A stretch of DNA of 64,000 nucleotides, taken from contig CALAJK010000027.1 of assembly GCA_937922795.1 (NCBI GenBank), forward strand, positions 1 to 64,000. The letters are read 5' to 3'. How positions within the stretch are numbered: position 1 is the stretch's first letter; each line of letters begins with the position of its first letter. The position numbers and the translations under genes are program-made. The notes below the pieces were generated by a model. The model was not told where the DNA came from. It did not search any database and saw only the letters and a list, made by a program, of their open reading frames with translations. Below, piece after piece: positions 52,874-62,708 of the stretch. Source of the DNA: an uncultured Anaerolineae bacterium. GTDB lineage: Bacteria > Chloroflexota > Anaerolineae > Aggregatilineales > Phototrophicaceae.

Positions 52874-54796
52874 GTGGACGACCTGCTGATGCTCCTGCTG
52901 GCGTCGGTCAACGAGACGCTCACCGCCGCCATCGTCATCCTGACGGCCTCGCTGCTCCTCTACAATCTCACGCGCAACCTGACCAACCGGGTTGCCCGCG
53001 CCTCAGCGATCGTGCTGGCCTGCGTGACTGTCGTCTACATCTGTGATGTGTTCATCGCGCTAGAGCCGAGCCGTGGAACGCTGGAAGCAGCGCTGCGCCT
53101 TCAGTGGATCGGCATTGCGTTAGTGCCTGCGGCCATGTTCCATCTGTCTGATGCCCTGCTGGCTACAACCGGCCTGCCGTCGCGCGGGCGGCGGCGGCGC
53201 GTCGCCTGGCTGCTGTACCTGATCGGAACCTTGTTCATCCTGCTGGCCGCCTTCTCCGATCTGCTCACCCAACCGATCGTCACGCGGGTTGTCGCTCAAC
53301 GCGCCGGCCCAATCTTTCCCGTATATGTCGCTTACTTCTTGGTGGCCACTGGCGTTGCGTTCGTCAACGTCCAGCGCGCGCGCCAGCGCTGCCTAACGCG
53401 TGACACCCGCCGCCGCATGGGATACTTGCAGTTTGCGCTCCTCACGCCCGCTTTCGGTATCTTTCCATATTCGCTGCTGCTCGGCCTGAGTGAAACCGCC
53501 TCGGTGGGCATGCTGCTGCTGGTCAACTTAGCCAACATTGTCATCATCCTGCTGCTCCTGTTTCTGGCTTACCCGCTGTCATTTTTCGGCACACAGGTTC
53601 CCGACCGCGTCGTCAAAATCGAGCTGCTGCGTTTCATGCTGCGCGGCCCAGCCACCGGGCTGCTGGCGCTGGCCGTCATCATCTTCATGCGTCCGGCGAC
53701 GCGCGTGTTAGGACTGCCAGGCGAAAGCCTGGTCCCCTTTGCCGTGGTCGCCGTCGTGCTGCTCTGGCAGTGGATGATCGCGCTGACACTGCCCTGGTTG
53801 GAAAAACGCCTCATCTATTCGGGCGAGGACGCCGATCAGATCGCCAAGCTGCAAAACCTGAGCGATCGACTGCTGACGCGGACAGATTTGCTCCAGTTGC
53901 TGGACGCGATCTTAGCTGCCTGCTGCGACTACCTTCAGGTTAGCACTGCTTTCGTAGTCGCCCTGAGCGATTCCGTGCCGGAACTCGTGGCGTCGGTCGG
54001 CCCGACACGCCCAAACGCGCAGTGGCTTCAGGACGAATTTCCGGCCTTACTAGGTTTGCAAGCACAAACGAACGCCGGCGCAACCGAGATCTACCCCTGG
54101 CATGCGTACTGGCTTGTGTTTCTTCACAGCCGCCGCAGCCTGGATCCGGATGGAGAACCTCTGCTCATCGGCTTTCTAGGCATCCAGGCGCGTTCTGCGC
54201 AGCCCGACCTGACGCCCGATGAGCAGCGCACATTCCAGACGCTGGCGCGTCGCGCCGCTGAGACGCTCGATGATTTGCGGCTGCAGGCTGAAATCTACGC
54301 CGCCCTAGAGGGGCTGCTGCCTCAGATCAGCATCACGCGCACCCGCGCCGCCCAGGTCGAATACAAACAGGGGCGTGAACCCCTTCCCGCCGCCGATGAT
54401 GTGACCCTCGACCGCGAACTGTTTATCGAGCAAGTGCGCGCGGCGCTGCGCCACTATTGGGGCGGACCTGGCTTATCCAGCAGCCGGCTGTTGGAACTAG
54501 AAACGGTACAGCAAGCTTTACCTCAGCACGACAACAACCCGACGCGCGCGCTGCGCGCCGTGCTGCTGCAGGCCATTGAAAAACTGAAACCTCCCGGCGA
54601 ACGCAAAATGCTCAATCCGGAGTGGATGATCTACAACATCATTGAGCAGCGGTTCATTGAGCGCCACAAAGTGCGAGACGTGGCCATCCGGCTAGCCCTG
54701 AGCGAACCTGACTTATATCGCAAGCAGCGGGTCGCCATCGAGGCGGTGGCAGACGCCCTGCTGGAGCTGGAACAGCAGTATCACAGCGAAGCGTAA
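52874..54796 (+). CDS. Membrane sensor with GAF-like domain and HTH-like C-terminus, without kinase domain
   Basis: A 640-residue protein from GTG at 52874. About eight hydrophobic segments occupy residues 8-315 (LLASVNETLTAAIVILTASL and others), arranged like 7TM or MASE-type sensor heads. A GAF-like domain lies near 330-480 (LLTRTDLLQLLDAILAACCD, LIGFLGIQARSAQPDLTPDE). The last 150 residues are helical and end in KVRDVAIRLALSEPDLYRKQ then RVAIEAVADALLELE. That stretch resembles a sigma-region-4 or LuxR-like helix-turn-helix. No His-kinase, GGDEF or EAL motif is present. It may be a membrane-bound one-component regulator; this is inference. Confidence 0.72.
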   Translation: MDDLLMLLLASVNETLTAAIVILTASLLLYNLTRNLTNRVARASAIVLACVTVVYICDVFIALEPSRGTLEAALRLQWIGIALVPAAMFHLSDALLATTGLPSRGRRRRVAWLLYLIGTLFILLAAFSDLLTQPIVTRVVAQRAGPIFPVYVAYFLVATGVAFVNVQRARQRCLTRDTRRRMGYLQFALLTPAFGIFPYSLLLGLSETASVGMLLLVNLANIVIILLLLFLAYPLSFFGTQVPDRVVKIELLRFMLRGPATGLLALAVIIFMRPATRVLGLPGESLVPFAVVAVVLLWQWMIALTLPWLEKRLIYSGEDADQIAKLQNLSDRLLTRTDLLQLLDAILAACCDYLQVSTAFVVALSDSVPELVASVGPTRPNAQWLQDEFPALLGLQAQTNAGATEIYPWHAYWLVFLHSRRSLDPDGEPLLIGFLGIQARSAQPDLTPDEQRTFQTLARRAAETLDDLRLQAEIYAALEGLLPQISITRTRAAQVEYKQGREPLPAADDVTLDRELFIEQVRAALRHYWGGPGLSSSRLLELETVQQALPQHDNNPTRALRAVLLQAIEKLKPPGERKMLNPEWMIYNIIEQRFIERHKVRDVAIRLALSEPDLYRKQRVAIEAVADALLELEQQYHSEA

Positions 54797-54818
54797 TGGG
54801 ATAAACAGGTCAGAAATC

Positions 54819-54850
54819 ATACCATTCGCCCGGCGACTGCATGGTATAAT
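54819..54850 (+). promoter_or_regulatory. Extended -10 promoter with inverted repeat
   Basis: ATACCAT (54819-54825) and ATGGTAT (54841-54847) are perfect inverted repeats 15 bp apart. The second arm overlaps a TGGTATAAT extended -10 (TATAAT at 54845-54850), about 88 bp before the S1-domain gene. The -35 is weak. A repressor binding both arms would cover the -10. Confidence 0.6.
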
Positions 54851-54937
54851 TTGCCAGAGGGCATAAAACTTAATGCTTTCACCACATCAAACCGCAATTC
54901 GTGCTCAAGTTGTAAGGGTTTATCGAGGAACTCGCGG

Positions 54938-55936
54938 ATGTCTACCAACTTACACCGGCGGGATTATAATGCTCCGCCACCCCAACTGGACGAGGGATAT
55001 TGGTCTGCTTTGCTGCGCGAAGGGGAATTTGCCGAGCCGGCCCATCTGCATCATGACGCCGCTGCAGAACCCCCGGCCGGCTACTTGCCAACCCATGATG
55101 ACGATCACATCTCCCCAACCGACCACAGCTATCACGGTGATGAGGCTGACTGGCAGGAGCTTCAGCGCCTCATGGATGAGGATGAAGTGATTGAACTGCC
55201 CGTCATCGGTTACAACCGAGGCGGGTTACTGGTCGAGTGGCGTCATTTGCACGGCTTCGTGCCGGCCAGCCAGATTTCCGATTTCCCAGTCAACGCCAAC
55301 AGCATCACCCGTCGCAACGCGCTCATGGCCTGGGTCGGCCAGACGATCCGGCTGCGCGTGATCGAACTCAACGCCGAACATAACCGGCTGATTCTCTCAG
55401 AACGCGCCGCCCGCGTGGAACGGGGCGAACGCGCCGACATTCTGCGGCGTCTGCGCCCTGGCGATACGGTAGTCGGCACCGTCACCAATTTGTGCGACTT
55501 CGGCGCTTTTGTGGATCTGGGGGGACTAGAAGGGCTGATTCATATCAGCGAATTGAGTTGGGGGCGCGTCAACCATCCGTCGGATGTGCTGCAGCGCGGA
55601 CAGGAAGTGCGGGTGTACGTCCTAGACGTAGACCGCGAGGCAGCGCGCATCGCTCTCAGCTTGAAACGCCTACACCCCGACCCCTGGCAAACGGTGTCCG
55701 AGCGTTACCATGTGAATGAGCTGGTAGAGGGCGTCATCACCAATGTGGTGGACTTCGGTGCTTTCGCCTGCATCGAAGAAGGCTTGGAAGGTCTGATCCA
55801 CGTATCCGAGCTGGCAGAAGGCCACTTCCTTCACCCGCGTAACGTCGTCAGCGAAGGACAGCGCGTCGTTGCCCGCGTGTTGAGCATTGACAGCCAAGCG
55901 CGCCGGTTGGGCTTGAGTTTAAGACTCAAAGAATGA
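54938..55936 (+). CDS. S1 RNA-binding-domain protein with three S1 motifs
   Basis: A 332-residue protein from the ATG at 54938, which has GAGGA 8 bp upstream. An acidic, His- and Asp-rich N-terminal 80 residues (HDDDHISPTDHSYHGDEAD) is followed by three S1 domains: near 80-155 (VIGYNRGGLLVEWRHLHGFV), 170-240 (VVGTVTNLCDFGAFVDLGGL) and 255-330 (VEGVITNVVDFGAFACIEEG). The first is degenerate; the second and third keep the GFV/GLIHISE consensus. It is shorter than ribosomal protein S1 (four to six domains) and probably binds mRNA or assists translation. It is followed by a terminator. Confidence 0.87.
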   Translation: MSTNLHRRDYNAPPPQLDEGYWSALLREGEFAEPAHLHHDAAAEPPAGYLPTHDDDHISPTDHSYHGDEADWQELQRLMDEDEVIELPVIGYNRGGLLVEWRHLHGFVPASQISDFPVNANSITRRNALMAWVGQTIRLRVIELNAEHNRLILSERAARVERGERADILRRLRPGDTVVGTVTNLCDFGAFVDLGGLEGLIHISELSWGRVNHPSDVLQRGQEVRVYVLDVDREAARIALSLKRLHPDPWQTVSERYHVNELVEGVITNVVDFGAFACIEEGLEGLIHVSELAEGHFLHPRNVVSEGQRVVARVLSIDSQARRLGLSLRLKE

Positions 55937-55959
55937 GCCGCATCAACGCTAGCAGTCTG

Positions 55960-55981
55960 GGCCAGGGCGACCTGGCCTTTT
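55960..55981 (+). terminator. Rho-independent terminator after the S1 gene
   Basis: A perfect 7-bp stem (GGCCAGG/CCTGGCC) with loop GCGA (a GNRA tetraloop) is followed by TTTT. It lies 23 bp after the stop codon and ends before the ftsK promoter. Confidence 0.75.
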
Positions 55982-56008
55982 GATTCAAATCAGCCTGCGT
56001 CCTGCAAT

Positions 56009-56035
56009 CCTGTACCGTACCGTCTATAATACAGG
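56009..56035 (+). promoter_or_regulatory. ftsK promoter with inverted repeat over the -10
   Basis: TATAAT at 56025-56030 lies about 63 bp before ftsK. CCTGTA (56009-56014) and TACAGG (56030-56035) form a perfect inverted repeat with 15 bp between them, the same spacing as the repeat at 54819. The right arm touches the -10. The -35 is weak. Confidence 0.5.
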
Positions 56036-56092
56036 CGTGAGCGCCTGCGGCGCTCACCCAACGCACCCGCCGGACTCAATGTTTGGAGCAGT

Positions 56093-58615
<2,523 letters not shown>

Positions 58616-58618
58616 AGG

Positions 58619-59281
58619 TCAGGCGGGTTGGATCGCCTCAGGCATATCATTGCCGGGTCGGTTGACCAGCTTAGACACCGCGTAGGCCATCATCCCTGCC
58701 GGATCGCAGGGCCGCAGCAGCGGCTGCAGCGCCGACGGCGCTGCCTCGCCGGGGAACAGCCACTCGTTGTAATCCTCGCGCCGCAGGATGACTGGCATCC
58801 GGTCATGGATCGGGCGCATGAACGCATTCGCCTCAGTCGTCAAGATAGTGCAGGTGCGGATTTCATCACCCTCGGAACCGCGCCACACTTCCCACAACCC
58901 GGCGATGGCGAACACCGGCCGCCCCTGAAAATGAATGAACAGCGGCACGCGATCGCCGTCCCGCGTCTGCCACTCGAAAAAGCCGTCAGCTGGGATCAAG
59001 CACCGCCGCCGCCTCAGCGCTGTTCGGAACGACGGCTTATCAGCGGCCGTCTCTGACCGCGCGTTGATCATTCGGCTGGCCACCGACGGATCCTTCGACC
59101 AGGACGGGATCAAGCCCCATTTGTGAAAAGTGAGCTCATGAGGATTCTCATTGGTGATGACCGCCACCGGCTGTGTAGGCGCGATATTGTAACGCGGCGA
59201 TAGGCCGACCGGCGGGACTGCCAGATCAAAAGCCTGCTGTATGGCATCAGGAGTCGCGGTCAGCGCGAAACGCCCGCACAT
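58619..59281 (-). CDS. SOS response-associated peptidase family (YedK/HMCES)
   Basis: A 220-residue protein starting MCGRFALTATPDA, with Cys2 as the catalytic residue that becomes the new N-terminus and links to abasic DNA. Other hallmarks are AQ..P.V..YNIAPTQPV, MINARSETAADKPSFRTAL, CLIPADGFFEWQ and HDRMPVILRR. HMCES proteins cross-link abasic sites in single-stranded DNA and protect them. The ATG is in an otherwise ordinary context. Convergent with ftsK. Confidence 0.95.
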   Translation of the reverse strand: MCGRFALTATPDAIQQAFDLAVPPVGLSPRYNIAPTQPVAVITNENPHELTFHKWGLIPSWSKDPSVASRMINARSETAADKPSFRTALRRRRCLIPADGFFEWQTRDGDRVPLFIHFQGRPVFAIAGLWEVWRGSEGDEIRTCTILTTEANAFMRPIHDRMPVILRREDYNEWLFPGEAAPSALQPLLRPCDPAGMMAYAVSKLVNRPGNDMPEAIQPA

Positions 59282-59297
59282 ATAAACTCCCTGCCCT

Positions 59298-59561
59298 CTA
59301 CTTTTTCCGGGGCGACTTACCTAATTCGGTAATCTGACGGATCAATCCCAATGCTGTCAAAGTCAAACCGATCAGTTCGCCAGTCCCGATGGGACGCGGT
59401 TTGCCGCCCCGCCCCACCTCTTCTTCAGACGCGCGCACATACAGGTACGACGCTAGCAGGCCGACCAGCGCGCCGCTGACTGCGCCGATCGCATACATCT
59501 GCGATTTCCAGTTCGGTTTTGTATCGCTCGCGGGAGTTAGATTATTGGTCACAGATCGCAT
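59298..59561 (-). CDS. Small membrane protein, 87 residues
   Basis: Start at the ATG at 59561 (SD GAGAGGG directly adjacent) or, better spaced, the GTG at 59552 nine bases further. One to two membrane segments (SQMYAIGAVSGALVGLLASY and GTGELIGLTLTALGLIRQIT) surround a charged loop (VRASEEEVGRGGKPRP). The end is basic (GKSPRKK). It overlaps the end of the next gene upstream, so the two are one unit. No family is recognised. Confidence 0.65.
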   Translation of the reverse strand: MRSVTNNLTPASDTKPNWKSQMYAIGAVSGALVGLLASYLYVRASEEEVGRGGKPRPIGTGELIGLTLTALGLIRQITELGKSPRKK

Positions 59562-60012
59562 CCCTCTCAGGATCAGACGGTGGGCGGTCAAACACGCTGA
59601 GCAGCCGCTCACCATAGGCCAGGTGCGCGCTCAGCCCAATGGCCGCCCGGCTCACACGGTCAGCCGACTGCTGCGCCTGAACCGCCAGCGTCTCCGAGAA
59701 ACGAACGCCCCGGCGTAACGGTCGGGCAGCCGCGTCATGTGCGATGTTCATCCCGAAAGCCGCGATGAGCAGCCCCGCTGCGAGCGGGAACAGGCATAAG
59801 GCTGTCGGGCATAACACCAGCACCGACAGCGTCCAATCGGCCACCAGCGAAATGCCGGCGCGATTGGCAGGCGGGAATAACGGCGACATCATCACGCCAG
59901 CAGCCAATGCCAACACGCCCAAACCTATCCCTAACGGCAGCCAGATCTGCCGCCGGGTCTCGCGTCGGTGCTGATGTTCAGCTTGCGTCGTTTCAGCCGG
60001 GAACGTCTCCAT
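59542..60012 (-). CDS. Small membrane protein, 156 residues
   Basis: From the ATG at 60012 (GGAAGG 6 bp before it; a GTG at 60030 gives six extra residues). It has a polar N-terminal 25 residues, then three hydrophobic segments (about 26-46, 57-85 and 75-90) and a soluble C-terminal half (RPLRRGVRFSETLAVQAQQS, RAAIGLSAHLAYGERLLSVF). No family is recognised. Co-transcribed with the 87-residue membrane protein gene. Confidence 0.65.
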   Translation of the reverse strand: METFPAETTQAEHQHRRETRRQIWLPLGIGLGVLALAAGVMMSPLFPPANRAGISLVADWTLSVLVLCPTALCLFPLAAGLLIAAFGMNIAHDAAARPLRRGVRFSETLAVQAQQSADRVSRAAIGLSAHLAYGERLLSVFDRPPSDPERDAICDQ

Positions 60013-60132
60013 ACGCCGCCTTCCGTTCACTCAGGCTCTATCATTGTACCCTAACCGATCTCAACCGAAAATGCGCATAATCAGCAGGGTTTGCGTAGTG
60101 TTGGCCCGCATGCACAGAAATGCGCCCGAAGC

Positions 60133-60138
60133 TATACT
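60133..60138 (+). promoter_or_regulatory. -10 box before the YifB-type gene
   Basis: TATACT lies 40 bp before the start codon at 60178. The -35 at 17 bp is ATGCAC and poor. A short GGAG-AAG-CTCC hairpin follows in the leader. Promoter assignment is moderate. Confidence 0.4.
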
Positions 60139-60177
60139 CAACGAGGAGAAGCTCCAGTTATCCACCGGGGATATATC

Positions 60178-61716
60178 ATGCTAGCGATTGTGAAGGCCTG
60201 TGCGACGATCGGATTAGATGGCCACATCATCGAAGTCGAGACGGATTTCAACCCCCGCGCTGGCATCCCCAGTTTCACCATCGTTGGCCTGCCGGACAGC
60301 GCCATCAAAGAGAGCCGCGAGCGCGTGCGGGCTGCCATCAAGAACAGCGGTTTGCAGTTCCCGAACAAAGGCTATGTGATCAATCTGTCGCCGGCAGATC
60401 TGCCCAAACACGGCCCGGCTTATGATCTGGCCATCGCCGTTGGCGTCTTGGCAGCGACCGATCAAATCCCGCTTGAGTCCATTCAAAACACAGTCTTTCT
60501 GGGTGAACTCTCGCTGGACGGCAGCGTGCGGCATGTGAAGGGCATCATGCCGATGGTGCATACTGCCTCCCAAGCGGGCTATGCCAGCGTGTGTGTGCCC
60601 GCTGAAGACGCGGAAGAAGCCGCGCTGGTGCAGTGTATTCAGGTGATCCCAGTGCGGACGCTCGGCCAGTTGGTCGAACATCTATACAATCTCAATCCGA
60701 TTGCCCCGCAGCCGCCCACCGTGTCATTGGAAGACGAGACTGATACCCTACCGGATGGGATCGTGGACTTCGCCGACATCAAGGGGCAGCAGATGGCCAA
60801 GAGAGCGCTAGAGATCGCCGCTGGCGGCAACCACAATGTCCGGTTGGTAGGACCGCCGGGGACGGGCAAGACCCTGCTGGCGCGGGCTGTCCCCGGCATC
60901 CTGCCCCGCTTGAGCTACGAAGAAGCGCTGGAAGTGACGCGCGTGTATTCGGTCGCCGACATGCTGCCTCGCGACCATCCCCTAATCCGGTCGCGCCCTT
61001 TCCGCGCCCCACATCATACGATCAGCGAGGCCGGAATGATCGGCGGCGGCTCTATCCCACGCCCCGGCGAGACGACGCTAGCGCACCGCGGCGTCTTGTT
61101 CTTGGACGAGTGCGTGGAGATGCCCGTGCGGGTTCTCGAAGTTCTGCGCCAACCGATTGAAGACAAGATCGTCACCATCAGCCGCGCCAAAGGCAGTCTG
61201 ACCTTCCCGGCCAACTTCTTGCTGATTCTGGCCATGAATCCCTGCCCGTGCGGTCATTACGGTGATCCTGTCAAGGCCTGCACCTGCACGCCGACCATGA
61301 TCACCCGCTACCAGAGCAAACTCTCCGGCCCGCTGCTCGACCGCATTGACATTCATGTTGAAGTCCCGCGCGTCGAATACGACAAACTGATGAACACCGA
61401 ACGCGCTGAGCCGTCTGCCGCCATCCGCGAACGGGTGGAGCGCGCGCGTCAGCGCCAGCGCCAGCGTTTTGCCGGCGCTGCTGGCCTATTCGCCAACGCT
61501 GACATGGGCGTCAGCGATATTCAGCAGTTCTGTGTGCTCACCCCCGAAGCGCGCCAGCTCCTGGAACTGTCCGTGCGGCGCATGCAGCTCAGCGCGCGCG
61601 TGTACCATCGGGTGCTCAAGCTCAGCCGGACGATCGCCGACCTAGCCGACTCCGAATTGATCGAAGTGCCGCACGTCGCCGAAGCCATCCAGTACCGGCC
61701 GCGCGCAGCGCTTTGA
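60178..61716 (+). CDS. YifB/ComM-type magnesium chelatase-like AAA+ ATPase
   Basis: A 512-residue protein starting MLAIVKACATIGLDGHIIEV (GGGG 7 bp before the ATG; a longer frame from 60091 has no match). The N-terminal S5-like domain is followed by DIKGQQMAKRALEIAA, Walker A GPPGTGKTLLARAVPGI near residue 225, RSRPFRAPHHTISEAGMIGG and Walker B-like HRGVLFLDECVEM. A C-terminal Mg-chelatase region (CVLTPEARQLLELSVRRMQL) closes it. ComM is a hexameric helicase that promotes branch migration during natural transformation; whether this organism is competent is unknown. Confidence 0.93.
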   Translation: MLAIVKACATIGLDGHIIEVETDFNPRAGIPSFTIVGLPDSAIKESRERVRAAIKNSGLQFPNKGYVINLSPADLPKHGPAYDLAIAVGVLAATDQIPLESIQNTVFLGELSLDGSVRHVKGIMPMVHTASQAGYASVCVPAEDAEEAALVQCIQVIPVRTLGQLVEHLYNLNPIAPQPPTVSLEDETDTLPDGIVDFADIKGQQMAKRALEIAAGGNHNVRLVGPPGTGKTLLARAVPGILPRLSYEEALEVTRVYSVADMLPRDHPLIRSRPFRAPHHTISEAGMIGGGSIPRPGETTLAHRGVLFLDECVEMPVRVLEVLRQPIEDKIVTISRAKGSLTFPANFLLILAMNPCPCGHYGDPVKACTCTPTMITRYQSKLSGPLLDRIDIHVEVPRVEYDKLMNTERAEPSAAIRERVERARQRQRQRFAGAAGLFANADMGVSDIQQFCVLTPEARQLLELSVRRMQLSARVYHRVLKLSRTIADLADSELIEVPHVAEAIQYRPRAAL

Positions 61717-61856
61717 AGAATGTCTCGATACCTCGTTATCCTGTGCTGCCCATTTTCCCTCGCTCCTTGTTTCTCAGTCGAAACAGAACCAAGAGCGAAC
61801 CTGCTTTTTTCGCCAGCTCACTTTATTCTGTGGACTCTGTGGTGTTACCCTAGTTA

Positions 61857-62540
61857 TTAAAAGTCACTCCGCGCTAGTTCAGCGCGGGCTTTTTCTGGCC
61901 AATTGACTGTACCGCCATACACGCCCACCGCTGCTAGATCACGGACCTGCGCCGGGTCGGTTATCCACCACACACGCACCTGCAAACCGGCAGCGCGGGC
62001 GTTGGCCACCAGTCCAGGTTGACCCAAGACTGCCGCTGCCGGCGGACAGATTTGGTCTAGTCCGGCGGACCGCGCCTTCTCAATCGCACCTGCGTCCCAG
62101 TCGCGGGTCAGCCAACCAACGGTGATCCCCGGGGCCAGTTCGCGAAGCCGAACCGCCGTCCCGAAAAAGAATGAGGTGAAGTGTGTGCGTGACCACATCT
62201 CCGACGGCAGGATGTCGCGCACGAGATGGATTAATGCCGTCTCAGCACCTGGAGCTTTAACTTCCCAGCAGAAGGCGATACGACTGCCAAAGCGGCGCAA
62301 GGCCGCTGCAACGGTCAGCAGATCGGGCTTAAGTGTCCAGAGTTCACCTAAGCGGCTGGCAGCCACCGAGCGCCCTTCAATTTCAAAATCGTGCTCCAGG
62401 ACCAGCACTCCGTCCTGTGTGATCTGCACATCCGTCTCAATCATATCAGCCTGTTGGGTGATCGCCAGCTCAAAGGCGGCAGCGGTGTTATCCGGCGCGT
62501 CAGCCGACGCGCCGCGATGAGCGATGAACACGAAAGACAT
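61857..62540 (-). CDS. Glycerophosphodiester phosphodiesterase
   Basis: A 227-residue GDPD protein. It carries the HRGASADAPDNTAAAF start with the catalytic His, metal-binding MIETDVQITQDGVLVLEHD, CWEVKAPG and a late VWWITDPAQVRDLAAVGVYG. It splits glycerophosphodiesters into glycerol-3-phosphate and an alcohol. No signal peptide is visible, so it is probably cytoplasmic. Start at the ATG at 62540 with GAGG 11 bp before it. Its 3' end contains the terminator of the convergent yifB-type gene. Confidence 0.92.
   Translation of the reverse strand: MSFVFIAHRGASADAPDNTAAAFELAITQQADMIETDVQITQDGVLVLEHDFEIEGRSVAASRLGELWTLKPDLLTVAAALRRFGSRIAFCWEVKAPGAETALIHLVRDILPSEMWSRTHFTSFFFGTAVRLRELAPGITVGWLTRDWDAGAIEKARSAGLDQICPPAAAVLGQPGLVANARAAGLQVRVWWITDPAQVRDLAAVGVYGGTVNWPEKARAELARSDF
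61869..61894 (+). terminator. Rho-independent terminator for the YifB-type gene, inside the GDPD gene
   Basis: On the plus strand, CCGCGCT and AGCGCGG (7-bp perfect stem, 5-nt loop) are followed by GCTTTTT. It lies 153 bp after the YifB-type gene and within the coding 3' end of the opposite GDPD gene. It would stop transcripts running into GDPD antisense. Confidence 0.6.
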
Positions 62541-62708
62541 AAATTGTTTACCTCGACACAGCTAAGAACGCCTAATTACAATGCCACGTGTGTTTTATAA
62601 ACTGTTTACGAGATCATAAAAGTATCTAAAACATCTCAAAACAATTTGGTCTTAGATTGAAATCGCAAGTTACCCATTTCCATTTCAAGAAGCAAATGGA
62701 GGCAGATT

